Part shown: positions 12,547-21,800 of the stretch, in pieces
Layout: every line of letters begins with the position of its first letter
How positions within the stretch are numbered: position 1 is the stretch's first letter
NCBI GenBank assembly: GCA_963575745.1
Contig: CAUYUJ010003025.1
Location: forward strand, 531,057 to 595,056
Reading direction: 5' to 3'
DNA: 64,000 bases
Source of the DNA: Prorocentrum cordatum
Taxonomy: Eukaryota; Sar; Dinophyceae; Prorocentrales; Prorocentraceae
Program-made: the position numbers and the translations under genes
The notes under the pieces: model-generated
Databases searched by the model: none
The model's input: the letters and a program-made list of their open reading frames with translations, nothing else
Told to the model about the DNA's origin: nothing

Positions 12547-12891
12547 AGTAAATATGCTCCTCTCCGCCTCATATTCATGCTGCTTTTCACATCACTTGCT
12601 TTGCTGCGCACTGTGTGACTATCTGCAGCTGTGTTGTACTCAAGCTACGCGTGAGCGTACAGGAGATAAAAGGAGCGTGCTGGCTCGCACGCGCGCGCCG
12701 AGGGGTCGTCCCATCGTGGTACTCGTGTCGTCGGCTGGCCGGCTTCCCCACTTACTATTCCTGATAGAGTACATTGGTTTACCGGTTACTTGTCCTATCG
12801 ATGTCTCATCCCGTACCCTCTACCACTGAGCAGAGTGAACACGAGACCTTAATTCCTTTGTCATCTTACCCCGATTCTCAGAGGAAAGACT
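12547..12891 (+). repeat. Left LTR of the giant copia-type element
   Basis: Aligns end to end with 56,008-56,341. I count about 22 substitutions over 323 aligned bases, plus 6- and 5-base extra stretches near its start. The ends AGT and ACT are inverted relative to each other. A GATAAAAGG stretch near 12,664 may be promoter-like, but no transcription start can be assigned. Confidence 0.88.
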
Positions 12892-12903
12892 TGGCTATCA
12901 GCC
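12892..12903 (+). promoter_or_regulatory. Putative primer-binding site
   Basis: TGGCTATCAGCC begins at the first base after the LTR. A PBS normally starts with TGG, pairing with the CCA end of a tRNA. I cannot assign the tRNA. Confidence 0.5.
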
Positions 12904-12987
12904 GAAAGCCGCGACATAGTCGAAACGGGCGTGAATCAGCCAGGAAATTGGTTTTCCGACGAAACCCGCGACTTAGTCGCTACGGGT

Positions 12988-13989
12988 ATGAGCTATGATG
13001 AGACAGATGAAATGTCCGTCACTTCGCGAAACGCTGAACAGCAAGTTGTACAACGCGACGGACATGAATTACAGGAGAGCGGCCCCCAGCAGGGCCGCCT
13101 TCCTCCTTCTAGTATCGCCTATCGGGTCTCTCGGGGTAGAAGTAGCGGAGACTTGTCGGAAGATGATTTTCCCTCTAGGGCTCCGATCCGTGATCGCGAA
13201 CAAACCCCAGACCCGCATAGACGGAATGGCATAACAGCAAGATCTGGACGAGGAGCATTCTCGTCTTTGATCGCCGAATCTTCGGATACGATAAGTCCTA
13301 TCCCGATTGCTACACAGACAATCGTGCCGGCCGCTGGCGAAGCCAGTGGGTCGGGAGAAGCTCGCGAGTCTACAGGCGTGTACCCCAACGTCCCAGACGG
13401 ATGGGGAAGCACGAGTGGGACTCTTCCCATCCCTATAGCATTGAACGGACAGTTCGGCCAAGATAGTGACGAACCACTAGACAGAGAACATGCGATAAAC
13501 TCCATGGAAGAACATTTTGAATACGCCAATACAGGAGTTTCTTTGAGCCGAGACTTGTCCTTGATGATGGATGCAGACCACCCCGCCCAAGGCGAGCGGT
13601 GGTCCCCAGATGGTTCAGATGTTGATACAAGTGACCTGGCGCCTCAGGCGGCCAAGGCTGATATCGAACATCAATCTCAGGCAAAGCACGATAGAGAGCC
13701 CACAGGACGGACTCCTGCACCTCAACTCAAGAAGCAGAGGAACGAGGATTACGACTTGGACGATTCACCGCTTCGGGAAGGATTCTATCGATCTGCCGTC
13801 GCCTCAGGCGATTGGCAACCCTCGATACCGGCTGTTGTTGAGGATGAAGAAATGGTTGAACAACCCGCTTCGTATACTGAGCTAATAAGACAGGATGAAA
13901 GGGATGAGGAGCTTCGAGAGGTACCAAACCCCCCAGAAAGCACGTGCACACGTCCCAGATCGAACGCCTCGAGTAGGGGAAGACCTTAG
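12988..13989 (+). CDS. 5' ORF of the giant copia element (Gag-like N-terminal region)
   Basis: This is the first long frame after the left LTR and PBS. The frame is open from 12,931, but the first ATG is at 12,988. The product is hydrophilic, Ser/Glu/Asp/Arg-rich and probably disordered, with no recognised domain. It stops at 13,989, but a Cys-rich coding stretch continues in another frame at 14,040-14,265, so one or more frameshifts have probably broken a longer protein. By position it belongs to the Gag region. I infer this from context only; the sequence itself gives no motif for function. Confidence 0.5.
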   Translation: MSYDETDEMSVTSRNAEQQVVQRDGHELQESGPQQGRLPPSSIAYRVSRGRSSGDLSEDDFPSRAPIRDREQTPDPHRRNGITARSGRGAFSSLIAESSDTISPIPIATQTIVPAAGEASGSGEARESTGVYPNVPDGWGSTSGTLPIPIALNGQFGQDSDEPLDREHAINSMEEHFEYANTGVSLSRDLSLMMDADHPAQGERWSPDGSDVDTSDLAPQAAKADIEHQSQAKHDREPTGRTPAPQLKKQRNEDYDLDDSPLREGFYRSAVASGDWQPSIPAVVEDEEMVEQPASYTELIRQDERDEELREVPNPPESTCTRPRSNASSRGRP

Positions 13990-14039
13990 ATACCAAGATC
14001 AGGAGCTCGGTCTGCTTCAAGGAGCAACAGTACTTATCC

Positions 14040-14265
14040 ATGCTTGATGCATGCTGGAACTGGAGCCCCGACTGCGCGCCACAGGCGGAGAGCAGATGCC
14101 CGGGGAAAGCCCACAGGCCAGATGGAGCTTGCAGACGTCCAGTGTGTAGGAGTTGCTCGGATGTGTGTCCCAATTGTAGCAATCAATGGTTGTGTGCAGA
14201 TTGTTTTCCCATGAGTGGGCAGAACTGCACATTTCTTCTCATGCGAGCCATGCAGAATCAGGCTA
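14040..14265 (+). pseudogene. Cys-rich coding segment interrupted by the nested element
   Basis: The frame encodes a zinc-finger-like cluster, CxxC-x4-CxxC followed by CxxC, around 14,130-14,205. It is cut at 14,265 by the nested retroelement. Deleting 14,266-29,869 joins this frame to the coiled-coil frame beginning at 29,870 with no extra or missing base. So 14,040-14,265 and 29,870-30,804 are two halves of one coding region of the outer element. Confidence 0.6.
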
Positions 14266-14370
14266 TTGTATAGTCTGATTGGTTGTAGACTGCAGGTTAA
14301 GTGGGAGGGGGTGTGGGCTCAGGTAGCCATTTTGGGTCCGTAGCGTTCGGCTCTGGCCGACGCGCGGGTG
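14266..14370 (+). repeat. Terminal repeat A1 of the nested element
   Basis: 105 bases matching A2 (29,518-29,622) with one difference (T versus C). Begins TTGTATAG. Contains the spliced-leader-like stretch. Confidence 0.93.
14316..14335 (+). other. Dinoflagellate spliced-leader relic in repeat A1
   Basis: GGCTCA is followed, after GG, by TAGCCATTTTGG. The dinoflagellate spliced leader contains TAGCCATTTTGGCTCAAG. The order, an SL 3' end (GGCTCA...) running into an SL core, resembles the tandem relict leaders left when trans-spliced RNA is copied back into the genome. The same stretch is in A2 at 29,568-29,587. Confidence 0.6.
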
Positions 14371-14443
14371 TTCCAGGGGGCCGCGGGGCGGCCATAACCA
14401 CGGCCGTGCTAGTCCGCGGACTAGGTAGCGCGCCTGTGGTGCC

Positions 14444-17164
14444 ATGGCTGTGGGCTTCCTGGGGGCGCACCTGATGATCTTGGTTACGGGCGGCGCTCTC
14501 ACGGTCCAAGGGGCACTTGGCTGGCTGCCGTTCGGGCGCGGGGGACAGGAGGTCCCAGCGCCGACGCCGCCAGCCCTGCCCGGGCCGACAGCGCTGCCGG
14601 CAGGCGGTGGGGGGCGAGGCAAGGGGCGAGGACCGCCCGCCAAGCCCGCGCCTGCAGGGGGAAAGGGGCGAGGGCCGCAGGCCAAGCCCCCGGGGGCGCC
14701 GGGCGTCCCACCGCCGCCGCGGTCAGGGTCGACTACAACGACCACGACCGCGGGCATCGGGCGCGTAGGCGAGGGCGAGCCCACGGGCAGCCCAGCTACG
14801 CCGGCGTACGGAGGTAACAACGAGCCCACGGGCGCGCCTGGGCAGCCGTCCGCCCCGGGAAACCGGACGGGCGATGGTGAGCCTGACCTGCCGCGTGGGC
14901 TGGACGGGTATTGGGGGTGGAGTGGTTGGGTCCCGCACCTGCCCCATTGGTGGGCTGGCCGGAACGTACCCCCACCGCCGCCGCCGCCACCTACCCCGCC
15001 CCCGGAGGCGGGGCCGGGTCCCGGTTGGGGCTTCGCAGCCTGGGTCTTCGAGTTCGTGGGCTACGGAGCGTGGGTAAGCTCCCCCGACCACCCGGGCACG
15101 ATCCGCACGAGTGGCGGATGGATTGGATCCGCCGTCGACCGCCTGGGCGTTAAGATGCTTGGGTACTGGTGGGAGACCGCGGTCCTATGCTTTGCCCTAG
15201 GCATCTTCACGTTCGTGTTGGGTGCCCTGGCCTTCATCGTCAACACCGCAGCCCAGCCTATGCTGTGGGCAGCCGGGGGACTCCGCTGGGCGTGGTACCA
15301 GATTACCCGGTGCTGCCAGCGACGCGGAGGCGATGGGCCCGGCGCCCATCTTCCCCCACCCCCTCCGACTCCCTTGCTGGTGCGCTGGCGCGGGCCGGGC
15401 TTGGGCGGCGTGGTGGAGACGGAGTTCTACACAAAGGGGGTCCGCGGCCGAGGGACCAATCGGGCGTACAACCACGTGCTTCTGCGCAAGCACGGGCAGG
15501 TGGCCCGCATCAGCTGCAACTTCGCGGACCGGTACCGACTGGACCGCCACGGGCTCAACATCAAGATCGGGCAGGTCCTGGGGTGCACCAGTCGCAAGTG
15601 GCGGCTGAACCTCGAGGAGACAGGGAATGTGCATCTATGTCGTGCCGTCGAGTGCGCCTCCTGTCCAGTGGCGCATCCCATGCATGTCGACCAGTACGCG
15701 GCCATTGACCACACACAGATCGTGGACTTGGCTGAGCACGGAAAGGCCACGGCCTGCCGGGCAGTCGGCGTGGGGCTCCGGAAGGTATTCGGGGTCGTCA
15801 AGTGGCTGCTTTGCTCACCCTGGTCGGTTCTCGGATGGCTGTGCCGGGGCCGGCCGGAGCCCCGCTACATCACCGACGCCACGGGCTATCGCCGCCTGGA
15901 CATCGATTCGGAGAGCGAGGTGGAGGCGGAGGAGCGCCCCTGCCAAGCCGCACAAGTTGGGGTGCAGCTCGCGGGTGGCGCACGCCCCCTCCAGCCGGAG
16001 GGGTGCGGCGACCGAGGGATGCAGGAGGCCACTGTTCTGCTACAGGAGGACGCGGAGGTGTCGGACGTCCCCCGGCCGGGGCATTGTCTCAATGCACAGG
16101 TGCACCTCTGCGCCCACCATGCGCAGAAGTATCGGTCTACCCTGATCGGCCGCAAGTGCAGCCTCCCCACTTGTCTCCGCATGGCGAAGGGTAGCTGCGG
16201 GGGGGCCCCGATGTGCGGGGAACATCTCCGACGGGACGAGGGTCACACCGTGCGCGTCGAAGCGACGGTCCAACCTGGGATTCTCGGGGGCCTGCGCCGC
16301 CGCATGCGGGCGCGGGCTCCAAGCCCCGCCAGGGCGCGCGATTGGACCGCGCACGCTGCCGATGGGGTTGGCATAGCGCCCGGGCCGGTCTACCCCCCGC
16401 CTCTACCTCCCCCCGCTGCACCGCCACCGCCCGCCGTGGCCCCATCTGTCGATGTGGAGCCCACGGGGGCGCAGGCCCTAGCCTCTGGGCCGCAGCCGCG
16501 TCGCACACGCTCCGCGGAAGCAAGGGCCAGCGGACGCTCACGGTCTGCCGACCGCGGAGCCCCGGGCGATCGGATCGCCCATCACGGGTGGCTTCAGGAG
16601 CCCCTACTCGTGAAGGTCTGCCCGATACTTCCGGGCGACCCTCGGGGAGCCGAGGAGGCGTACGGCGCGCCCCCGGCGAGTCCTTGGTTTATTCTATTGG
16701 GAGAATGCGAGGGGCTCGACGCACGGGGCACTGGCGGGGACGCCCGACTTATCATCGGGACTAGCCTCGAGGGCGTCAGGGTGGAGGTCCCAGCCAGCGA
16801 AGTCGCACGGCACCCCCCTCCGCTGGAGGACGGGCGCTACCCGATAGATTGGATCAATCGGCTGCTGTACGAGGTCCCCCAAGGGGCTCGGGAAGTGGGG
16901 TTGCGTGTCATCGCCCACCACATCCCGCAGGATCTGCTGGCGATGTTACGCCAGGAGCAGTGGGGCGGTGTGGACGTGGAAAGCGCGAGCGGCTGGAGGC
17001 GGCGCTACCTGACGAACACGGAGCGCCAGCAGCTGCAGCACGACCCGGTGCGCACACTCGGCCACCATGCGCACACGGGGCCACGCAGGCGCGCAGCCTG
17101 CGCCCCTGGGCTTCAGCCCCCGTGGCGGCACCGTCGCGCTTGGCGGCGGCCGCCGCCGGCGTGA
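14444..17164 (+). CDS. ORF1 of nested element: membrane-segment Cys/His-rich protein
   Basis: 906 codons from an ATG, uninterrupted. It starts with a hydrophobic N-terminal segment (residues about 3-26), then a Pro/Gly/Ala-rich linker, then a strong hydrophobic stretch near residues 242-275 that could span a membrane. A region follows at about 305-430 with Cys/His clusters, and another Cys/His-rich patch lies near 550-600. The C-terminal third looks globular. I do not recognise a named family. By position it is the first protein of the element and probably part of its Gag or particle assembly. It overlaps the next ORF, which lies in the -1 frame, by up to 316 bases, so frameshifting or reinitiation may link them. 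Confidence 0.75.
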   Translation: MAVGFLGAHLMILVTGGALTVQGALGWLPFGRGGQEVPAPTPPALPGPTALPAGGGGRGKGRGPPAKPAPAGGKGRGPQAKPPGAPGVPPPPRSGSTTTTTTAGIGRVGEGEPTGSPATPAYGGNNEPTGAPGQPSAPGNRTGDGEPDLPRGLDGYWGWSGWVPHLPHWWAGRNVPPPPPPPPTPPPEAGPGPGWGFAAWVFEFVGYGAWVSSPDHPGTIRTSGGWIGSAVDRLGVKMLGYWWETAVLCFALGIFTFVLGALAFIVNTAAQPMLWAAGGLRWAWYQITRCCQRRGGDGPGAHLPPPPPTPLLVRWRGPGLGGVVETEFYTKGVRGRGTNRAYNHVLLRKHGQVARISCNFADRYRLDRHGLNIKIGQVLGCTSRKWRLNLEETGNVHLCRAVECASCPVAHPMHVDQYAAIDHTQIVDLAEHGKATACRAVGVGLRKVFGVVKWLLCSPWSVLGWLCRGRPEPRYITDATGYRRLDIDSESEVEAEERPCQAAQVGVQLAGGARPLQPEGCGDRGMQEATVLLQEDAEVSDVPRPGHCLNAQVHLCAHHAQKYRSTLIGRKCSLPTCLRMAKGSCGGAPMCGEHLRRDEGHTVRVEATVQPGILGGLRRRMRARAPSPARARDWTAHAADGVGIAPGPVYPPPLPPPAAPPPPAVAPSVDVEPTGAQALASGPQPRRTRSAEARASGRSRSADRGAPGDRIAHHGWLQEPLLVKVCPILPGDPRGAEEAYGAPPASPWFILLGECEGLDARGTGGDARLIIGTSLEGVRVEVPASEVARHPPPLEDGRYPIDWINRLLYEVPQGAREVGLRVIAHHIPQDLLAMLRQEQWGGVDVESASGWRRRYLTNTERQQLQHDPVRTLGHHAHTGPRRRAACAPGLQPPWRHRRAWRRPPPA

Positions 17165-17196
17165 GCGAGGATGCTGAGGAGCCCGACCCACTCGAA

Positions 17197-18825
17197 ATGT
17201 TCATGGATTCCTTGCGAGCCGAGGATCTCAAAGGACGGGGGGGCCAAGCGGCGGCCCTCAGTGCATTAGGTATGGCCGCGGACCTGCTCGGGGTTCCGCT
17301 TGATCAGGCGGAACGGCAGCTGCGGCGGAGGGTCGCACAGGTGGCAGCGGCGGGCCCACTGGGGTCCGACCTGGAGCGCGCCCTCGCGGATTTGGAGGAT
17401 GCGCAGCTGGAAGCGCGCGCGCGGGAGCGTGCTGCGGCCGCCGACAGGGTTCCCCTGCAGGGCAGCCTCTCACGCGAGGGGTCGCGGAGTCGCTCGGCGC
17501 GGGGACGGGATCCCAGCCCGAAGCAGGGACCCCGACGCGAGCTCTTCGGGGCCATGCCCCCCATCCAACCCACGGGCCTACGACGGGGCTTGCTGGGTGA
17601 TCGGGACCTGCTGGCGCGCGATGGACGCGGGGGGGCCGCTCGTGGGGCCAATCCGCTCCTCGACGGGGCCTCGGTCCTTGGCCACCTCACTGGCCAGACG
17701 CCCCACGGGGGCGGCCTGGGTGGGGAGCGAGCTGGGGGTCCAGACGACGCCGGGGCGGCGGGCGCCCTAGGCGGGCTTGCAGCCGAGGCCGAAGCCCAGA
17801 TCATCGAGCGCCTGGATCGCCAGAACCGCCTCACCGAACGCCACATCCTCGCCGCCGAGCGGCAGGCGCGGGCCACCGAGGGCGACAAGAAGGCCCGGGG
17901 CACCAGGGCAGGGATCGGTCGGGACGAGGAACTTGATCTTTACATAGCCCGGGGATGCAACACCTTCGTGGTTGAGGCCTGCGAGGGGATCACGGGGAAG
18001 GACTTGTTCGACTCTCTCAAGCGCATGTGTGCGCACTCCAAGAGCACGCTCAAGACGATCGGGTTTCCCTGCCTGGTTACCAACCGTGTGGCGCACGGCT
18101 ACGCGGCGCTCGCCTTCGGGACGGGCCCTCACGACCTGGCGGTGGACGACTGCGTCCCCGCGCGTGACGAGGACTTCGATGGCTATCGGCTCCCTGTGGA
18201 CGACAAGCTGGAGCCCCGCCAGCGGCCCGCCACCCACATGGCGACTTGGTTCAAGAGGGCCCGGTGCGAGATCCAGATGTTCGAGTCCATCGTAGGGGTC
18301 GCACATGGGGCGGAGCGTCGGCGGTCGTTAGGGTTCTTGGAGGCGGCCTTCGAGAGGGACCCCTCGGAGTTCCCAGACCATTGGGTCAAGGATCTGTGGG
18401 AAGAGCTCCGAAGCACCTGGGTCGAGGAGTTACGGGAGCTGAGGCGTCGGCTCTGCCGAGAGCTCGACACCGAGAACCCGAGGAGGGAGGACATCAAGTA
18501 CATCCTACTCATGCCGGAGAACGGCTACGATTTGCCCCGAACGTTCGACCTCGGGGACCCGAACGCCTACTACCAGCAGGTGGTCGTGCCCCGGCGCAAG
18601 GCCGCACTCACGCGCCTCCTCAATGGGCAGCTGAACGCCCACCTCACGAAGCGACCGCCCAAAGCGGGAGGGAGCGAGGAAATGGGCGATCCCCGGCCCA
18701 CGGCGCAGGGGGATGACAGGCCCAAGGCGGGGGCTGGGCCCCAGCCGAAGGCGGGGCCCAAGGCGGGCACCGGGGCCCCAGCGGGGACAGCCCCAAGAGG
18801 GCGTACCCAGCGGGCAAGGAACTAA
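17197..18825 (+). CDS. ORF2 of nested element: Gag-like protein
   Basis: The frame is open from 16,849, but the first ATG is at 17,197, 32 bases after the ORF1 stop; a GTG at 17,161 overlaps that stop. The product has an Arg/Ser-rich middle, then a helical, coiled-coil-like segment (Glu/Arg/Gln-rich, about nt 17,790-17,890). A conserved-looking globular part follows (about nt 17,925-18,640), and a Lys/Pro/Gly-rich tail ends it. Such a layout fits a Gag or nucleocapsid protein. The CCCH finger expected at a Gag C-terminus lies at the start of the next ORF in the -1 frame. That frame is open from 18,717 and reads sensibly up to the finger, so a -1 frameshift inside 18,717-18,822 probably makes a Gag-Pol fusion. 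I saw no canonical slippery heptamer in frame. Confidence 0.75.
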   Translation: MFMDSLRAEDLKGRGGQAAALSALGMAADLLGVPLDQAERQLRRRVAQVAAAGPLGSDLERALADLEDAQLEARARERAAAADRVPLQGSLSREGSRSRSARGRDPSPKQGPRRELFGAMPPIQPTGLRRGLLGDRDLLARDGRGGAARGANPLLDGASVLGHLTGQTPHGGGLGGERAGGPDDAGAAGALGGLAAEAEAQIIERLDRQNRLTERHILAAERQARATEGDKKARGTRAGIGRDEELDLYIARGCNTFVVEACEGITGKDLFDSLKRMCAHSKSTLKTIGFPCLVTNRVAHGYAALAFGTGPHDLAVDDCVPARDEDFDGYRLPVDDKLEPRQRPATHMATWFKRARCEIQMFESIVGVAHGAERRRSLGFLEAAFERDPSEFPDHWVKDLWEELRSTWVEELRELRRRLCRELDTENPRREDIKYILLMPENGYDLPRTFDLGDPNAYYQQVVVPRRKAALTRLLNGQLNAHLTKRPPKAGGSEEMGDPRPTAQGDDRPKAGAGPQPKAGPKAGTGAPAGTAPRGRTQRARN

Positions 18826-18848
18826 CACGCCCGGAGCGTACGCGATCC

Positions 18849-21800
18849 GTGGCGCATGCGCCCCGCAATAAGGACAACGTCCCTATCTGCTGGGGGGCCA
18901 CCACGCACATGGGCTGCTCGCGGAAGGCTTGCGATTGCCCTAACTCCCATGACCCCATCAAGTCAACGCGCGGATTGGACTACTCGGTAGTCATGCAGCT
19001 CACGAGGCGCGGGGGGCTCCTTGGGGCGCCCCGGATCGATCCCAAGCAGGTGGATGGGATGATTGCGCAGCTGCGCTCGCAAGCCAAGGCAGCCGAGGCC
19101 GAGAAGGTTGGCGAGGACACCTCCCCACCTGCTGCCCCTGACTCCCAGAAGGAAAAGGGCCGTGGCCGTGGCAGCGGCTCGCGAGCAGCGGGCGACCCGG
19201 GCCCGGGGCAGGCCCCGGACGACTACACCGCGCTCCAGCTTACCGCGATGGAATCTGACCTCCGGGAAGCGGTTAAGGGCCCCGACTTCGGATGGCTCGA
19301 AGACCACGACCGCCCGCGCGCGGCGGCCACTTGGGACGCCCAGCCCGCGGGTGATGGGCCGGAGCTTCGCCTCAAACTCATGCAGGAGCTCGAATCCGAG
19401 GGCATCTTCGCGCCTCTGAAGGGGGCCAGCGAGTACTTGCAGAGCCACGTGCGCGGGCGCGTCTTGGGGGCGCGCCTGCGCGGGGAGCGGCTCACCCTGG
19501 AGCGAGCCCTCGAGGAAGCCGTGGACCGAGGCCATCGGGGTCTCAGCAGCGAGGCAGCCGACCTGCATGAGGCGCTTAGCTGCGCCGCAGGATACGTCAC
19601 CGAGGGCGGGGCCGAGGTTGGCCCGGTTGCGTGGGACACCGACGGGCTGATAGGCCGCGGGTCCTATACCTTCTGGGACGGGGACACCCGCATCCAGTGG
19701 GACTTCATCGACTACCGGGACCGCCTCGGCCCTACAGAGGAGATGGGCCAGGCGATGGGCCTGGAGGTGGGCGACACCGAGGAGCGGCAGTGCCTGCTAC
19801 TGCACGTAGCTGCGGGGGTGCTCCTGCTACGCGCGGGCGAGGGCACAGGTGAGCCCAGCCCGGACGCGGTGCAGCAGTTGGCCGCGACGTATCGCCATGC
19901 ACTATGGGAGGAGGCCCATGAGGCCCTGCGGGCCCTGGGCGACTCCCCACCGTGGATCACGGCCCTGGAGGCCGATGTCCGCTCCTACGTCCATGATGCG
20001 GTGCACCCGCACCACGACAAGGACTATCGCTGCCTGGCAGCATGCCCCGTCGCCGACCTCGACGCCGTCACGCTCCAGGTGCACCGTGTCAACGGCAGTG
20101 GGCGCCTATGCGTGGACCACCTAATGGGGACGGGTGTCGGCGCGGAGGATCACGTAATTCCGCTCCTGATCTGGCGTGGTCATATGCGCGCCTTGCGCCC
20201 ACGCTCCCACGCGGAGGCGGCGGCCCTAGGCCAGCGCTGGGGGCACGCAGGGCGCCTGTCCCGCGAGATCGTAAGTGTCGGCTGGCGCGAGATGCTCGAT
20301 GAAGGCCCGGACGTTGAACCCACCGTCCCGGGCAAGAGCGCGCCCTGCACCCACTGCAAGGCAGCGGAAGGTCGGGCGGGCCGCGCAGTGGGACGCGCGC
20401 CAGCCTCGTTCGGGGAACATCCAGCCGACGTCCAGGCACGCCTCCTGGAGGCGAACGCGATGCCAATTCGACACGACCCCGCGTTCGCGTACGGTTTGAT
20501 CGCCCAGGAGGTGTACGCCGGTTCGGGAAATTGGTCGGCCGCGCTTCGCGCCGAGGGCATCCGGGTGCTGGAGCCGATCGAATATTACGACGACCCCCTC
20601 CGAGAGTCCGGCCCACGGCCGGATCATGACACCCTCGACCCAGCGGTTCGCGCGCGCCTACAGGAGGCCGCACGGACCCCCATGGGCCCCGACGTGGCCA
20701 ACGTTTGGTGCTGGGGTACCCCGTGTGGCTCGTACACCGACCTTGGGCTCATGACCCAGCCGGGCGGGACCCCGCAGGGCGCCCGCACGTGGGAGCACCC
20801 CGAGGGGGATGGCTCCAAAGAGTTCGAGCGCGTGGGTAACAGCCACACACAGTTCACGTGCGACACCTGCCGCATCCTACACGACGCCGGCAAGGAGTTT
20901 CTCATCGAGTCCTCCTGCCCCTCGGGCCGCTACCCCAAGATTTGGGACCAGGCCCCGATGCACGAGCTGCGTCGAGCGACGGGGGCCATGATCGTCCCGA
21001 TCCACATGTGCGCCTGGGGTAAGGCCCCGTCCGACGCGCCAGAGAGCCGCTATCGCAAGGGCAGCTGGTGGCTCGTCAGCCCCCGGCTGTACCTGCACGC
21101 TCTGCTGTTGGCGCGACGTTGCCCACGTGACCACCACCACGTCGAGCTGAAGGATCACGTGCCGGGCTCGGGCATTAAGCGCACCAAGGAGGCGCAGGTT
21201 TGGGCCCCCCGCCTTTGCGCCGCGTGGGCAAAGGTGTTGAAAGGGGCCTATCACCGCTGGTCGGTGAGCCAACTGCGTCGGCAGTTGGCGCCTATATGGG
21301 AGGATGGCCCGGGGGCGTCCCCCAAAATCGCCCGGGCGGAGGCGCCCGGGCGCCTGCAGGGCGTCGACTTCACTGGAATCGAGCGCCTGCAGGCCTCAGG
21401 GGACGGCTCAAAATGCGGTAGGCTTAGCCCAGCCATGCACCGAGCATTGGCGGGGCTTCCTAAGCCCCCATTGGGCAAGGCACAGGGGGAGGTGAGTGCG
21501 GGCAAGACTCGACCCCCTTGCGAGGATCCGGCCAGAGATATCGCGGAGGACCTCGACGGGTGCAGCCCGGCGGAGCTGGCCACGGTCTACCTGACCTTCT
21601 GCACGGAGCACCCTGAGTACGACCCCGAAGCCATGCGGACCCTGGTGGGGCTGGGGGATCAGCTCCTCCAGCGGACGGGGTCCCTGAAGGAAGCGGCCGC
21701 GCTGCTTAGGCGCGCGCGCCACGAGCGCCTGGGCAACCCCCTTCGGGGTGTCCTGGGGGACAAGGTGCGACGGTGTTTAAGCCGAGAGCACTTCGAGTAC

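Noticed and set aside
12555-12556. TG as the left LTR start (TG...CA ends)
   Set aside because: No matching CA end or target duplication fits; the AGT...ACT ends give a 5-base duplication, an adjacent PBS and an adjacent G-run.
18717-18822. Canonical -1 slippery heptamer at the ORF2/ORF3 overlap
   Set aside because: GGGCCCC strings occur, but not in the X XXY YYZ register of the ORF2 frame.
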